From NCBI GenBank assembly GCA_009760855.2, contig WPIO01000001.1, forward strand, positions 16,637,501 through 16,701,500: DNA of 64,000 bases, written 5' to 3'. The notes below the pieces were generated by a model, which saw nothing but the letters and a program-made list of their open reading frames with translations, ran no database searches and was not told where the DNA came from. This DNA comes from Cristatella mucedo (Eukaryota; Bryozoa; Phylactolaemata; Cristatellidae). Below, piece after piece: positions 25,964-37,620 of the stretch (position 1 is its first letter; every line of letters begins with the position of its first letter). The position numbers were made by a program, and so were the translations under genes.

Positions 25964-26843
25964 ATGTTATCTTTAACTCTAAATGAAAGAAAAAAGTGGG
26001 AAAGTTCTATTCTGATTCAGATATAAGCCAAGTATTCAAACCATGACCAAAGAAAATTCCGAAAGGTTTCTTTGATATAGTTGCACCTAATGAAAATCTC
26101 CATGTTGACATTTTGTAAATGCCAAATGATTCTAGATACAAATAGTATTTGAGTGTCATTGATGTTGCTAGTAGATATAAAGATTCAAGGCCACTTAAAG
26201 CCAAGTCTAATAAAGAAGTAACACAAGCAATAATAGGCATTTATAGAAAAGGTCCTTTAAAATGGCCAAAGAAGATAGCAGTAGATCCATGAACGGAGTT
26301 CAAAGGAGAGTTCGTTAAAAGAAATGAAAAGACATGAAACATGCGTAATAGAAGCTACTAGTAAAAAGAGTGTTGCATTGGTTGAAAGAATGAATCACAA
26401 CAGTAGCAGAAAGAGCCTTTATTGCACACTATGAAAAGGAATTAGAAAGTATTAATAAAGGAGATTATGTTAGAAACAAAGAGTGGATTAATAATTTACC
26501 AAAGATTATTGATTACCTAAATAATAGAATTACGAGCACATTTGGTGTAGAACCTACTAAAGCAATAAAAAAAGAAATCATTAAACTAAATAAACCAAAA
26601 TATTATAGAGAAGTAGGAGAACAAGAGAAATTATTAGAACTTGGAACAACTGTTAAACATTTACTAGAACCACGTGAAGGAGAAGATGAAAAGAGAAGAA
26701 AAGCTACAGATCCTATATGGAGTTTAACTAAACTTATTATATATAGAATAATAGTAAAGAAATACCAATCAGTACGTTATTGGGTTAATGATGTTAAAAA
26801 GAGTGTTGTTAGAGAAGAACTACAATTAATTAAACAGGAGTAG
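25964..26843 (+). pseudogene. Retrovirus-type integrase (Polinton INT), broken
   Basis: The integrase inserts the element into host DNA. The DDE core is visible: HVDIL with the first Asp at 26107, YLSVIDVASRYKDSRPLKAK (26158-26217), the second Asp at 26284 just before a stop and TEFKGEFVK, and VALVERMN with Glu at 26384. Asp-Asp spacing is 59 residues and Asp-Glu about 33, close to the family's D-D-35-E. Frames change between 26330 and 26410 (two shifts). Five or more stops lie in the first half. The last 440 bases (26406-26843) are open and basic. It sits next to the right TIR, a common Polinton position. Confidence 0.88.
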
Positions 26844-27152
26844 TTTCTCTTTGTGAGCGTTCCATTAAAATATCTTAAAACTCTTCTTTTGTAATGACTT
26901 AATCAGATAAAGCAAGTGTCATCTTAGAAATAAACTTTGAATTTGATTCTAGAGTAGATCGTTTACATTTGTCAATTTCAGCTAGAACGTCATCAACTGG
27001 TACATAATTGCGGTTAGTGCTGAAAAGAAAGAGACTACACGAGTAACATCTGGAGACTATTGAATATAAGTACTAGAGACTGTTACTCCTAAGGCTATTA
27101 CTATGGTTATAACATTGATTATGTGTCTTATTTTTTTAGATTTGTTAGACAT
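26830..27152 (-). pseudogene. Small membrane protein next to the right TIR, broken
   Basis: Basic start MSNKSKKIRHIINVITIVIA leading into one transmembrane helix (to about 27085), then an acidic tail with VDDVLAEIDKCKRSTLES. One stop follows TYIQ and a shift lies near 26990. Its 3' end overlaps the integrase end by 14 bases. Function unknown. Confidence 0.45.
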
Positions 27153-27259
27153 GTCCCAACTTTAGTATTATATTGCATAATCGCAGCAGATCTTTGGATA
27201 ACATTATTTTTTATTTGATCAGCCACTTTCCTATATAAATTTCAAGTTTTTCTGGAAAA

Positions 27260-27529
27260 GTAAAAACTTACTATAACATATATTAGCTGAATTTTGAGAT
27301 ATTAATACAGTAATCTAATATTTACCTAATTTGAGCCAAAAATTTTACTATAACTATATATACACTAAGTTTGTAAAGTATACCATAGAGTAGCATGTGA
27401 TTTTATATCATAAGAGGCTTACACTCATTCGAGATATTTCGTTATGAAGATCGAGCGTTAGCGATGGTCTGAATGTAGAAATGTCTCGGATGAGGGTGAG
27501 GCTCCAATTAGGTAAAATCACATACTACT
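27260..27529 (-). repeat. Right terminal inverted repeat
   Basis: Inverted partner of 6530-6801. It carries the same ordered blocks on the opposite strand and ends in CACATACTACT at 27529. Confidence 0.93.
27389..27529. repeat. Terminal palindrome inside the right TIR
   Basis: 141 bp from AGTAGCATGTG to CACATACTACT, the counterpart of 6530-6670 and of identical length. Confidence 0.85.
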
Positions 27530-28058
<529 letters not shown>

Positions 28059-28489
28059 AGTTACCTGCACGACATCGACACCCAGCCGGCAGCGGCACAA
28101 GCTGACAAAAAACTCACTGCCGACGTGCTCAACTGGTTTTATCTAAACTACATGCCATGCGGTCTAAAGATTGCATTTGAGTGTCGGGGGGGGGTGGAGC
28201 AAAAAAGGAAACCAAAAAAACCCAAAACGCTCTCATGGGCGGGCGGGCAGGCTACCTTACGACCACTTGGAGGAGGCACGATGGAGCGGGGCCTTTCGGG
28301 AGCATCAGCCGTACCGTCGTCGCACAGAGCTGACCTCTGCAGCCACCGTTTTGCGTACCGCGGCCGCCATAGCTTCAGCCGCTTCTCTGGGCTCTGCCGT
28401 CGTCCCTCCGAACGACCGTCGCCTCTCCTGGCTCTCCCATCGTCTCCTCTGCCGGCTCTGCCTTAGTCCGCTCTGCCGCCTCCGCTGGG

Positions 28490-28580
28490 CCTCTGCAGCC
28501 ACCGCCTCTGCAGCAGCCGCCGCCTCTCTGCAGCAGCCGCCGCCTCTGCAGCAGCCGCCTCTCTGCAGCCGCCGCCATCA
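28490..28580. repeat. Short tandem repeat of CTCTGCAGCAGCCGCCGC type
   Basis: Imperfect copies of CTCTGCAGCAGCCGCC repeated about five times with units of 16-23 bp. It produces Ala/Leu/Gln-rich frames on both strands that I do not regard as genes. Confidence 0.8.
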
Positions 28581-28599
28581 ATGACCTCAGACATCTGCT

Positions 28600-30885
28600 C
28601 ACGGTGTTTCAAATCAGAAGTTGAGTCAAATACAGCTCCACAGTACTTGTTTCGCCCTGAGTCACAGAGTAGCTTGTCTCTGACTGTAGATGCAAGTATA
28701 ATAAGGAATTAATTTATTTTGGGCTTATGGAGACAGATAAGAGGGCGATTTCGATTCTTTCTGGTTTGATGCCAGTATATTTGCAGAAGAGGATTGTACA
28801 GAATATGAAGTCTCAAGCAGTTTCCAAAGTTCTCTCGCCAGTCAAACCAAAACAAGACTCTTGGTAAACACGAAATTCTTGGTTTTGAGAAATCAAGAAC
28901 TCGATGCATCTATATACCATCTTTAGGATATCTTGCCACCGTCGTTTTTCCGATAAAGTTTTTGCCTCAATAGCGGCGTCTATTTCCCTTTCTTTGATAA
29001 GTCTCTTCTCTTTTTATGCCCATGTGGTATACGATTGACGGCTAGAAGGGCTGTTTTCATGGACAATAAGTTTTCAAGTTTCCTCCACTGGCTAAACGTA
29101 TTTGCCGGTTCAAGTGACGATCGGGAGTTTTGAGTGGACATAGAGAAGAGCAAACAACAGAAGCAATAGTCCGACTGTTTTGAGGGAGAGGAAACCAGCC
29201 AGGTCCTGCTAACTTAAATGTTCTTTAACAAGTTGCCTCTTGAAACAAACTTGTGCTCATGCTTCGACCACATTTTCCAGCAAACGAAACTTCTGTTCAG
29301 AAAATGTCTTGATCCTCATAGGACTAGTTCTGTTAGAAATTGCTGCGGAATGACGAGAAAAACAGAGGCTTGGTCAAACTTCAGGTAGCCAATATCATTC
29401 AGGGTCAGCACTTGAGAAATTGCAGCAGATTCGGCATCTTCTTCTCTTGTGGCAGTGCTTACACCCACATGGTCCAAAGGTGACCGTCGTCGTCTTCACC
29501 GAGTCAAGCTTCTCTCTTTTTTTCATGAAGCTTTCACCCATTAGGGGGGTTATTTCTCCAGTGTTGTCATGCCTACTGTCTTCATTCTTTTCGTGCTCTT
29601 CTCTGTTCTTGTCACTGTCTCCGTCTTGCTTTCTTTCGTCCTACTCAAACTGCTCTTCCTTACTTCATCTATGATTGTCAGCATTTTCCTTCAAGAAACC
29701 TTTGAGCACATCGCTCGACTCGCCTGCTCATTTCGTCTCAAGTTTTCGCTTTCTGCGCTGGGCAGAACTTGGACATTGCTTGCTTTTTTTCCTCCCCTTT
29801 GTCTCCTGACAATAGATTTTGGTGACTAAATTGAAAAAGTACAAATTAGCCGTAGTGACAATGCAGTTCGCGTAGGCCGGTCTGTAGTAACAGCGACCTT
29901 CATACCGCTAACTCCGTCTCGGGAGAAAGAGGTTGAGCCTTAAAGGAGCTTGATGAAAAAGCTTCGGGAAAGATTGGAAGTGCCGACGTCTTCTACATTC
30001 TGGCTTCAGGAGACTTAATGCACGCAGCGTCTTAAAGCATGATACAATATAAAATAGGCACACACAAATCACTTTCTCAAACTTAATATTTTGGCGACGA
30101 ACAGTCCGAGTGAGCGACAGACAATATCCTGTCAACAGCACTGCATGGACCGGATGAGCTTTGGCTTTCAGTGCCAGGCTAGTGCAGAGGGCCAAGCCTA
30201 GTTTGGTGTCGATCTGTAAACATGCTACGTTTAACTAGCTTAGCTAGCACTAGTCGAGTCCACTGAAAAAAGACTTGCTTGAAATCGAGATTGGTATTCT
30301 GTTAATAAAAAATGTAAACAAACATACGCAATCTATTTTGTTTTGGGCGCTCCCTTGACGTTGGCGCTCGGGGGACATCCGCCGCCCCGCCCACCCCTTG
30401 CTGCGCCACTGACGCCCGCGGCTTAGATGGCAAGCAGCCCACAAAGAACGAGAGCCCGCACCTCGGTGACCGAGCGGCCGCCATTCTGAGACGAGGCTTT
30501 AGCGGCCTTTAGCGGCCTTAGTTCTAAGCGGCCTTAGCCTGAAAGATCCCTGCTCTGTTGCTTGACTGGCGATCACCGAGAGTTCATTGCTTCGCGGGCT
30601 CCGACGTAGCGGCAGTGCTGTCTGCTCAACATAAAGAGGGCCCATGCGAGGCTCCGCCGCAAACTGAGCGTCTACTGGACGACTTCTGCGGTTCTGACTT
30701 ACCTACTTTCGGTAGGAGAGCTACCGGAGTGGAGCCACAAAATACCTAGAAATATATTTAGTTTTCCGAGGGTGTTATTTAGAAATTACTTTATTTTTAA
30801 AGGGTGTATTTTCTTCTTCAAATCCATTGTCACAATTGCAGTGCAACTCATCCCCTCGTGGCTGGGCGTGGCCGGGCTCTACGGC
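28600..30885. other. Intergenic sequence, no supported gene
   Basis: Only short open frames without domains. A pyrimidine-rich segment at about 29510-29660 gives a Ser/Leu-rich frame that looks like noise. Confidence 0.4.
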
Positions 30886-31022
30886 TCCATTCTTATTCTA
30901 GTTGTTTATCGAGCAAGCTACAACTAACCATCCGATCGTACTTCCTTTGCAGCAACTCTGTAAAGTGGCTAGAAAGAGATTGAGTTATCTGAGGGCGCTA
31001 TATCAAATGCATTATTATTTTT
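30886..31022 (+). mobile_element. LINE family A 3' UTR and tail
   Basis: GTTGTTTATCGAGCAAGCTA, then CTAGAAAGAGATTGAGTTAT and the closing GAGGGCGC, then ATTATTATT. Matches the 3' end of the copy at 42290-42895. Confidence 0.8.
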
Positions 31023-32886
31023 GTTACAATTAGTGGCGATGACCTGAGCCTATGAGTGCTAACGACGTTCAGGTGCCGCACAAATACATGCAGCTGTGCC
31101 AAAGGTATGCAGGAAAAAAGCATCGCGAAAGAGCCGCGTAACTTCGTACAAAAGTTGCACCAATGGCGTCGGGCAGTCACTCGACAGTCACGGATGGTTA
31201 AAGGCGTCCACCAGCAGCCATGGTAACCACAGCAACTCGCATTCGACGTCTGGTCACAACTCAACTGCCTGGCTCAAATCATTGAGCCCAACAGAATGCC
31301 TGACTCTAAGTCTACAGCAAAAACTGCTGAGTATTATATGACATAGACTTTTACATCGCCTAACCATAAATTATAACATGAAAGATTCCTAATAATCATA
31401 ATACAGGAGCCAGGGATAATTTCTCAGCAGTCATGTGGCTGGTGTAGCACCACAACGTTTCTATAGTGCTCGGCCGCACGGCTCCTAGCTTAGGATTGCA
31501 TATCGTTGGCAGCCTTCGAAGCGTATTAGCACATGTTTTAGATTAATAAAACTAGTTTACATCAGTAATTTATTTCTTCATCGGACTTTTCTCTGGTGCC
31601 AGCGCAATTTACTACGGAAACAAGCAACGGCATTGAAAAAGACCGAATGCCCCAGCTGATCTAATGCTGAAATTGAAGTGTACACAGCTGGCTAAAAGCG
31701 TCAGGAAAGTTCACAACATAATCTGATGCATCTGCGAAAGCACAGCCAACTTTAAGAGCAAAAAAGCATCGGCACAGTCAAGTTTGCTCGTTACTGGAGC
31801 ACATACAAAGATTACAGCACTCACCGACTGAGTGCCAGATTGAAAGACCTCAGCTATGCCACGGATGCAGGAGCTGCTCTCAAGTCTAGGGATGTTAGCA
31901 AGGAAGTATCTCGGAGCAATATTTCAAAAAATCTGTTCTCTTCAGGCCATTCCCGTTCATTTGCTTGGGAACTTCTGTCGTTCTGTCGGCTCTTGAATAA
32001 AGATCTAGACATACTGATGCGCCATCGATGATGCAGAAAATTGATGATGTATCAGACTCCAGACTGAAGATATGCCTGCAAGTGAGTCGCTGCATAGTTC
32101 TGACTGAGAGTTTACGGATATGATGATTGCTCTGAAATCGCGAGTTCACCTCGTGGATTTTGATGTTTTCAGATATTTGTGGACGGTAAAGTTAAGATAT
32201 TGTGTGTAGCCGAAAGAAAACTTCGTCTCTAAACAGGCACTGTGCAGCTCGCTGCAAGAGAGGCAATAACCAACAGTCAACAATAAGAAACTTAGCCTGC
32301 TTAGGCAAGCATGCGATGGCACTCAGTTATCATTCTGAGATGAGCACGCAAGAGCGTACACAAGAGTCACTGTTGTTGGTTAGTTGGACCGCCTTTGAGT
32401 AACACTCAACTAATTATGCACAGGTAGGCGAAACGTACAAGAAAAAAGAGAAGGCCACTGGATGCTATGCAAAAGCATGTCACTGCTGTCTTCAAAGAGG
32501 ACGTGCGTGCACACTTTTATTAAACACTGCAACGCAAATGGGCAATGCACTTGTGTGATGAGGCACATGTACAGAAATAAACACAATGATCGATTTCAGG
32601 TCGTAAACCATTTAAACAAATTTGGTACCTTTTCAGAATTAAGCCTAAAAAAACATAAAAAGTGCAAACGTGCAAACTTTAAAATTGTTTTCAGTGCAAA
32701 ACCGCGTGCAGGATGCCACTTTGCTCAAGGTACCATGCTAGCCCTTAACAAGCAGCACTGAAGCACCAGTGAGATCCCTCGTGGAACGAGGCACGATTTA
32801 GTAATTTATTACCTGGGTAAGTCCTGTAAAAAAGGCTCCATGACGAACAGACGCTGCCACGGGTGGTCAGAATAAGTGATTGGGCG
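31023..32886. other. Intergenic sequence, no supported gene
   Basis: No domain or repeat recognised; open frames are all under 100 codons and have no conserved features. Confidence 0.4.
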
Positions 32887-33072
32887 GCGAGGACTGTCTG
32901 CTCAAGATGGCTGCACTATGAGATAGGAAGGCCTGCTTAGCCGAGCTGGCGAGGACTGGCTGCTCAAGATGGCTGCACTATGAGACAGGAAGGCCTGCTT
33001 AGCCGGGCTGGCGAGGACTGTCTGCTCAAGATGGCTGCACTATGAGACAGGAAGGCCTGTTTAGCTGAGCTG
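32887..33072. repeat. Three tandem copies of a 62-bp unit
   Basis: Units start at 32887, 32949 and 33011, each beginning GCGAGGACTG and containing CTGCTCAAGATGGCTGCACT and GGAAGGCCTG. Copies differ at only a few bases, so the duplication is recent or homogenised. Confidence 0.95.
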
Positions 33073-33844
33073 GCGCCGTCAGTGGAAGCCGCTACAGTGA
33101 CCACAGTTAGCTCGCAAACAATGCAGCGTCGACTCGAAGAAAATAAAATTTTCCATCAAGTGGCCAAGGAAGGGCCCTAGCATAGTAGGCGGCCTAGAGC
33201 TCTTTCAGTTTTTTAGCCAAATTCCACGTCCGCTCTCAGGACTCGTCGCTGAGGAATGAAGAGATGATTGCCCGTGCAGCCTACTATGAAGTGCGGCAGG
33301 CTGTGGCGGGATCGTGGCTTGCGCCTCTTTTTTTCCGGTGAATTGTCGGAGCACTACGTCAAATTCCCGGTATTATTGATCACGATGTTTGTATCGACGT
33401 GCTGCAGAGCATTAGGCACTCCGAGCGCTCGATGACTGCTGGGCGACAGTTTTTACTCAGTAGCAGGATGTCGAGTTCGTTTTCCGACGGTGATTTTGCT
33501 GGCCAGTGTGAATACTTACGGCCCTTAGTATAAAATGAAATGAAACGGTGAACAGGAAGGTCAGTCGGTATTGCAGCACACACTGTTGGCATTTGCTAAA
33601 TATTTACTGTAAAAGCGAATGTACGTCAATCCATCCGAACGTGCTTATAAATTTAAAGTGACGGGAAAGCTTCACAAGACTATTACCTTTGAAATTACAG
33701 AAATTGGATTGCAGGTAGAAAACTGTTTGTAGGAGTCTGCTGAAATTAAGACTAGAGCTGCTGTCCTTAAAAGTTATACAATTTTCCAGGCATTATTCGT
33801 TAGGTCCTACGCCAGCGGCGCTAAGGAGGCACCACTGAGTGCAG
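33073..33844. other. Intergenic sequence, no supported gene
   Basis: No domain, RNA gene or repeat recognised in this stretch. Confidence 0.4.
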
Positions 33845-33945
33845 AAAATAACTTGCATTCTCTATTAATGTAAAGCGCCTATAAATAGATCGAGTTCTCT
33901 GAGTGCGCATTATTAAGTGCATTGTTATTAAATTATTATTACTAA
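33845..33945 (+). mobile_element. LINE family A or SINE 3' tail
   Basis: AATGTAAAGCGCCTATAAAT, GATCGAGTTCTCTGAG and a TTATTA end: a diverged copy of the shared tail with no coding part. Confidence 0.7.
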
Positions 33946-35050
33946 GATAAGAAGAGGCGTAGCAGTGGCAGGGGAAACCATTTCGCCTCTAGAAGTTCCT
34001 GCTCATAGTTCTCGATGGGCAATGCAATAGTATGTAACCGGGATCCAGGGGTCAAAGGCTATTTCCCGCCAAACCCCGCCATACTCCGGCCACGCTGCCG
34101 CTCGCCATGCCGCCGAGCTAGGGTAAGACGAGCGGCCGTCCGGTTAAACCTCTATATTAACGCATGCGCCAACAACAACAGAGCAACTAAACAAGTCTAC
34201 AGGGAGGGTCCTATACACAGTACACTACGGGGGCGAAAGACGACGCAGCAAGCGCGAACAAACGTGTCAGTTGGGGTCAGTCGGCTTCTGCAGTCCTGTC
34301 GTTGTACCGACTCCGAATCCAACAGTACGAGCGTACGCCGTCCAAAACCCGGCTGGCTGAGTAACTGCTGGCTAGTCCGAGTCGACAACTACCACAGTCG
34401 TAAGCTTCCACCGAAAGACGCCAACACACGGGGGGGGGGGTCACGAACACACTACACGAGGGGAACGCGGTATAAACAAGTCAACAACGAGCGAGCTATC
34501 CAGCTCCGCTCGGGCCTTGGGTACTAGTTCCCTTGCGTGCGTGGCAGCATCGCCGGAGCACGCCTGCACGAATCCAGGTGCATAACTCGGCGAGACCGGG
34601 AGCCTCCAACACCACGACTTACTTGGCCAACTTCTCGTACCCAAGAGCCCCGGTGACCTCACGTCACGGCATACATCCGGCCATGCCGTAGGGTCCGACC
34701 CCGGCCTAGCCGGTGACCCTAACCCTCACTTTAGCCGTCCAGTCACAGCCAACCGAACCCAGCCTGGGTAAAAGTATACGAAATAAATATTTTAAAGCAC
34801 TGAAAGAGAGTCAGCGTTTTTTAGGCACTTCATCTTTATCAAATTTAGCACCATAGGCTAAAAGGGAAGCAAATTAAATGATTTTTGGTGATAAAATGCA
34901 CAATTGGAGCACCCATTAACTAATACAATTTTGAGTACCCATATGTTCCGTACAAAGAAGCTACTTCTAACTCACTAGCCGATGCTGGCTGACCTATGGG
35001 AAGAGGGTCGACACGAATAAAAATACGAATGGCAAATATCCATTTCATAA
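33946..35050. other. GC-rich stretch with a 170-codon frame, not supported as a gene
   Basis: The forward frame 34015-34527 is Arg/Asn/Thr-rich with no domain and starts in sequence unlike a gene start. A run of ten G lies at 34431-34440. The GC level at 34000-34760 is higher than around it, so this may be a foreign repeat, but I recognise none. Confidence 0.3.
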
Positions 35051-35054
35051 TCGT

Positions 35055-35203
35055 GTTGGATTGGTCTAGTGATTAAGGAGCTCACCTCGACCAAGGTCAA
35101 GGTGAATATATCTGCTGACCGAGGTCGTGGTCTCGAGCCCGGTTGGCATGATTTAATCACCTGAATAGAGATTAAGTTCTCTTAGAGCGCTATATAAATG
35201 AAT
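35055..35203 (+). mobile_element. tRNA-derived SINE with LINE family A-like tail
   Basis: A box-like head TTGGTCTAGTGATTAAGGAG, a B-box-like GTCTCGAGCCCGGTTGGC, then the tail CACCTGAATAGAGATTAAGT and TAGAGCGCTATATAAATGAA. Related copies lie at 39030-39160 and 44704-44845. Confidence 0.75.
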
Positions 35204-35343
35204 TACACACACACACAAACGCGCACGCGCACGCGCACGCGCACGCGCACACGCACGCGCACACGCACGCACACACGCACGCACACACGCACGCACACAC
35301 GCACACACACACGCACACACATACGCACATATATATATACACA

Positions 35344-35387
<44 letters not shown>

Positions 35388-35395
35388 TATGGGTG
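35204..35395. repeat. (CA/CG)n followed by (TA)n
   Basis: CACACG-type alternating purine-pyrimidine repeat to about 35330, then an AT dinucleotide run to about 35390. Both alternating tracts are adjacent to the SINE tail and probably grew from it. Confidence 0.95.
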
Positions 35396-35689
35396 TATAC
35401 GTAGTCACGTCCCTCGTCACTTCGCGCTTTGACTTACAGGGCTTCACTCTATCGCGTTTTTTTTAATACGGTTATGTTCACCAGAAAGTTGATCGAGAGA
35501 GTGAAAATGATATAGAGCGCGCTTGGTTGTCTGAGTCAATTATACACCCCTGTTGCAATTAAAATTAAAATTAATGTACGTATGGACTGTAGGCCTATGC
35601 TTTCGAGCACCCCAGCAAATCTTTCTACGACAGGTGCAGCCGCTCGACTACTCCTTGTCTGAGGGCAAATAATTTTTTCCTGAAAAGTT

Positions 35690-36813
35690 AGGGGTTGTGA
35701 AACCAAGCAAATCAGAGCGTGCTGTTCACTGATTGGTTATCTTATTATCTTTCTCTCCTGGCCACTGATTGGTTCGGCCTCACGAAAGTTCATGTCACTC
35801 ACACGCTTTTAAATCGCTACGCATCGGAGGCATCTTTGCTCTTGTAAGCATTTGCGATTTATGACGAATTTGATCTAAGCCACACGATGGCTTCATAAAC
35901 ATGTTGCTTCTTGATGAAACTAAGCACGGGAGAAAGATGCTTACTATCCAGCAGAAGGCGAAACTCTTGGATACGATCAAAGTTGGCAAGAAAACTGTGA
36001 AGGATGCCCGCAATTACGACTTGAATGAGTCTGCCGAACAGGACATAGTTGGCGAATGGGACCCACAAATGATGAGTGCGCTGCGGTTCCGTAATGCACT
36101 TGGTGGAGCGATGAAACCGTACAAAAGCCTTCTCACGCATATGAAAAGACAGCGCCAGCAAATGCCTGTCACGATATTCTTCAGTCGCGCACACAGTCAC
36201 TCACTGCCTGCGTCTAGTACTCCTTAGCTGAAGAAGACGACGACGCACCTACCGATGATACTGCACCAACCGACGACTCTCCGACAAAAGTCGTGGTTTT
36301 AGAGAAGCGGTAACCTTGGTCTTCTTAATAATAGTAATAATAATAATAATGCACTTGATAAAGCGCCCTCAGAGAACTTAATCTCTCTCTAGGCGCTTTA
36401 CATTTGCTGCAAAGGGATTTCTTTGCTTTGCAGTACATCTCTTTATCTTCATCGCTTCATCATCGAACAAGTTGCACTATTTTTTGTATGTTAGTGGCTG
36501 TGCGCATTAACTGTGTGTGATTAAATGGACATTAATAGTTCTATGATATTTGAAATGTCTCATATGTTTTATTTTTCGCTTATTTTGTCTGATATATTAG
36601 GTAATGCTAGTGTAATGGTGGCTAAAGGGTGTTATTTTTAATGTTCAGAGGGCTCTAATAATATTTTAAGCCACATTTAGAGGGTCGTGAACAGGTTGTA
36701 TACGTTCTAACTACGAAGATATTTGATTTATAACTAAAGTATCCTACTTCGCGGAAATTCACTTGTCGCGGTAAAGTCCGGAATTGATATACCGCAATAA
36801 ACAAGGACGACTG
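35690..36813 (+). mobile_element. Tigger/pogo-type DNA transposon remnant
   Basis: The frame 35901-36227 has the N-terminal CENP-B-like helix-turn-helix of Tigger transposases (LTIQQKAKLLDTIKVGKKTV). The 3' end shows the typical Tigger terminus: GAGGGCTCTAATAATATTTT, CCTACTTCGCGGAAATTCAC, GATATACCGCAATAAACAAG and the terminal GGACGACTG followed by TA. The catalytic DDE domain is missing, so this is an internal-deletion copy. The 5' boundary is uncertain. A LINE family A tail is inserted at 36333-36420. Confidence 0.8.
36333..36420 (-). mobile_element. LINE family A 3' tail inside the Tigger remnant
   Basis: (AAT)n, TGATAAAGCGCCCTCAGAGA, TCTCTCTAGGCGCTTTACAT: a complete stem-loop tail, so the LINE inserted after the Tigger element. 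Confidence 0.88.
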
Positions 36814-36819
36814 TATATG

Positions 36820-36857
36820 CGCACACACAGACACACGCACGCACATACACACACACA

Positions 36858-36895
<38 letters not shown>
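36820..36895. repeat. (CA)n / (TA)n microsatellite
   Basis: CACACA-type repeat followed by a pure AT run, directly at the Tigger 3' terminus. Confidence 0.9.
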
Positions 36896-36900
<5 letters not shown>

Positions 36901-37454
36901 CAAATATTTCAAAATTAATATTTTCATTTGACCAAGACCAACAATGAGAGATTGCCTCAGTAGTAATGTACCACACTTTGATAGCAATTGATCTGGAACA
37001 AAAGAGATACGATTGCCTAAAACGTATGTATAACTATCGCAGAAAAAGCCGAGGAAAAGCAGCCAGGCAACAAACAAATAGAGGCATTCAGCGTCGCACT
37101 GCCACAACTCAAATAAAGCTTGATTTTCTTCAAAACCAACAACAACAAGAAACTGAAGAAGTTATCGACAGTCTTGCTTTCAGTTTTGACGATTTTTCCA
37201 CCTTTAAAGTTTTCCTAGAACAAGATTTCGCTTTGCCAAGAGTTTGCTACGTTAAGAAAGAACTCAATATTTACCGTTAGTAGGGCAGGCTAACCAGTTA
37301 GGTTAGCGGACACTCAGGCTCGCCATTCAAAGAAAAGCATAAGTCTTCCGTGGTCGTTCAAGAATATAGGTGGTCGTGGTCGTTCAAAAATATTGTTCGC
37401 ACAGAAAAGAAATTTTCACCAAGACCAAGCATGTGCTATGAGGTGGTTTAAAAA

Positions 37455-37620
37455 GTATAATTCATATGCATAGCGCCCTAAGAGAAATTCATCTCTATCC
37501 ATGCACTTCACATACACCATCTGGCTCACGTTCATGACTTGCTGTTAAAGGTCAGCATCCTGACCTCGGTCGTTGAAGTCGAGCACCTTATTACCTGGGC
37601 CAAACCAGGATGGCTATATC
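37455..37620 (-). mobile_element. SINE with family A-like tail (reverse)
   Basis: Reverse complement of the SINE: tail CATAGCGCCCTAAGAGAAAT first, then CTGACCTCGGTCGTTGAAGT, the reverse of the B-box region. More diverged than the forward copies. Confidence 0.6.

Larger units (their letters stand above)
6530..27529. mobile_element. Degenerate Maverick/Polinton (adintovirus-like) element
   Basis: A 21,000-bp AT-rich block with terminal inverted repeats, set in GC-richer host DNA. It has the diagnostic Maverick/Polinton set: protein-primed PolB, retrovirus-like integrase, adenain-like protease, double jelly-roll major capsid and penton-like minor capsid proteins. It begins AG and ends CT, so both TIRs start with AG, as in many Polintons. 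No exact 6-bp target duplication is visible (left flank CAGGCA, right flank AAGCAA). Stops and frameshifts in nearly all genes, and LINE insertions at 16931-17047, 18127-18599 and 21231-21318, show a dead, old insertion. The packaging ATPase was not found. Confidence 0.93.

Noticed and set aside
6856-26843. Stop-codon reassignment (TAA/TAG read as an amino acid) in the element
   Set aside because: Several genes appear to end naturally at TAA or TAG with the next start a few bases later, TGA stops also occur in frame, and frameshifts are present. Decay is the simpler explanation.
6530-27529. A live endogenous virus
   Set aside because: PolB, integrase, protease, capsid and PLA2 genes are all broken and three are split by LINEs.
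34015-34527. A 170-codon forward frame
   Set aside because: No domain and no splice or start context; GC-rich sequence makes such frames likely by chance.
36966-37280. A 104-codon frame as a host gene
   Set aside because: No recognisable domain; flanked by repeats and starting in the sequence just after the AT microsatellite.
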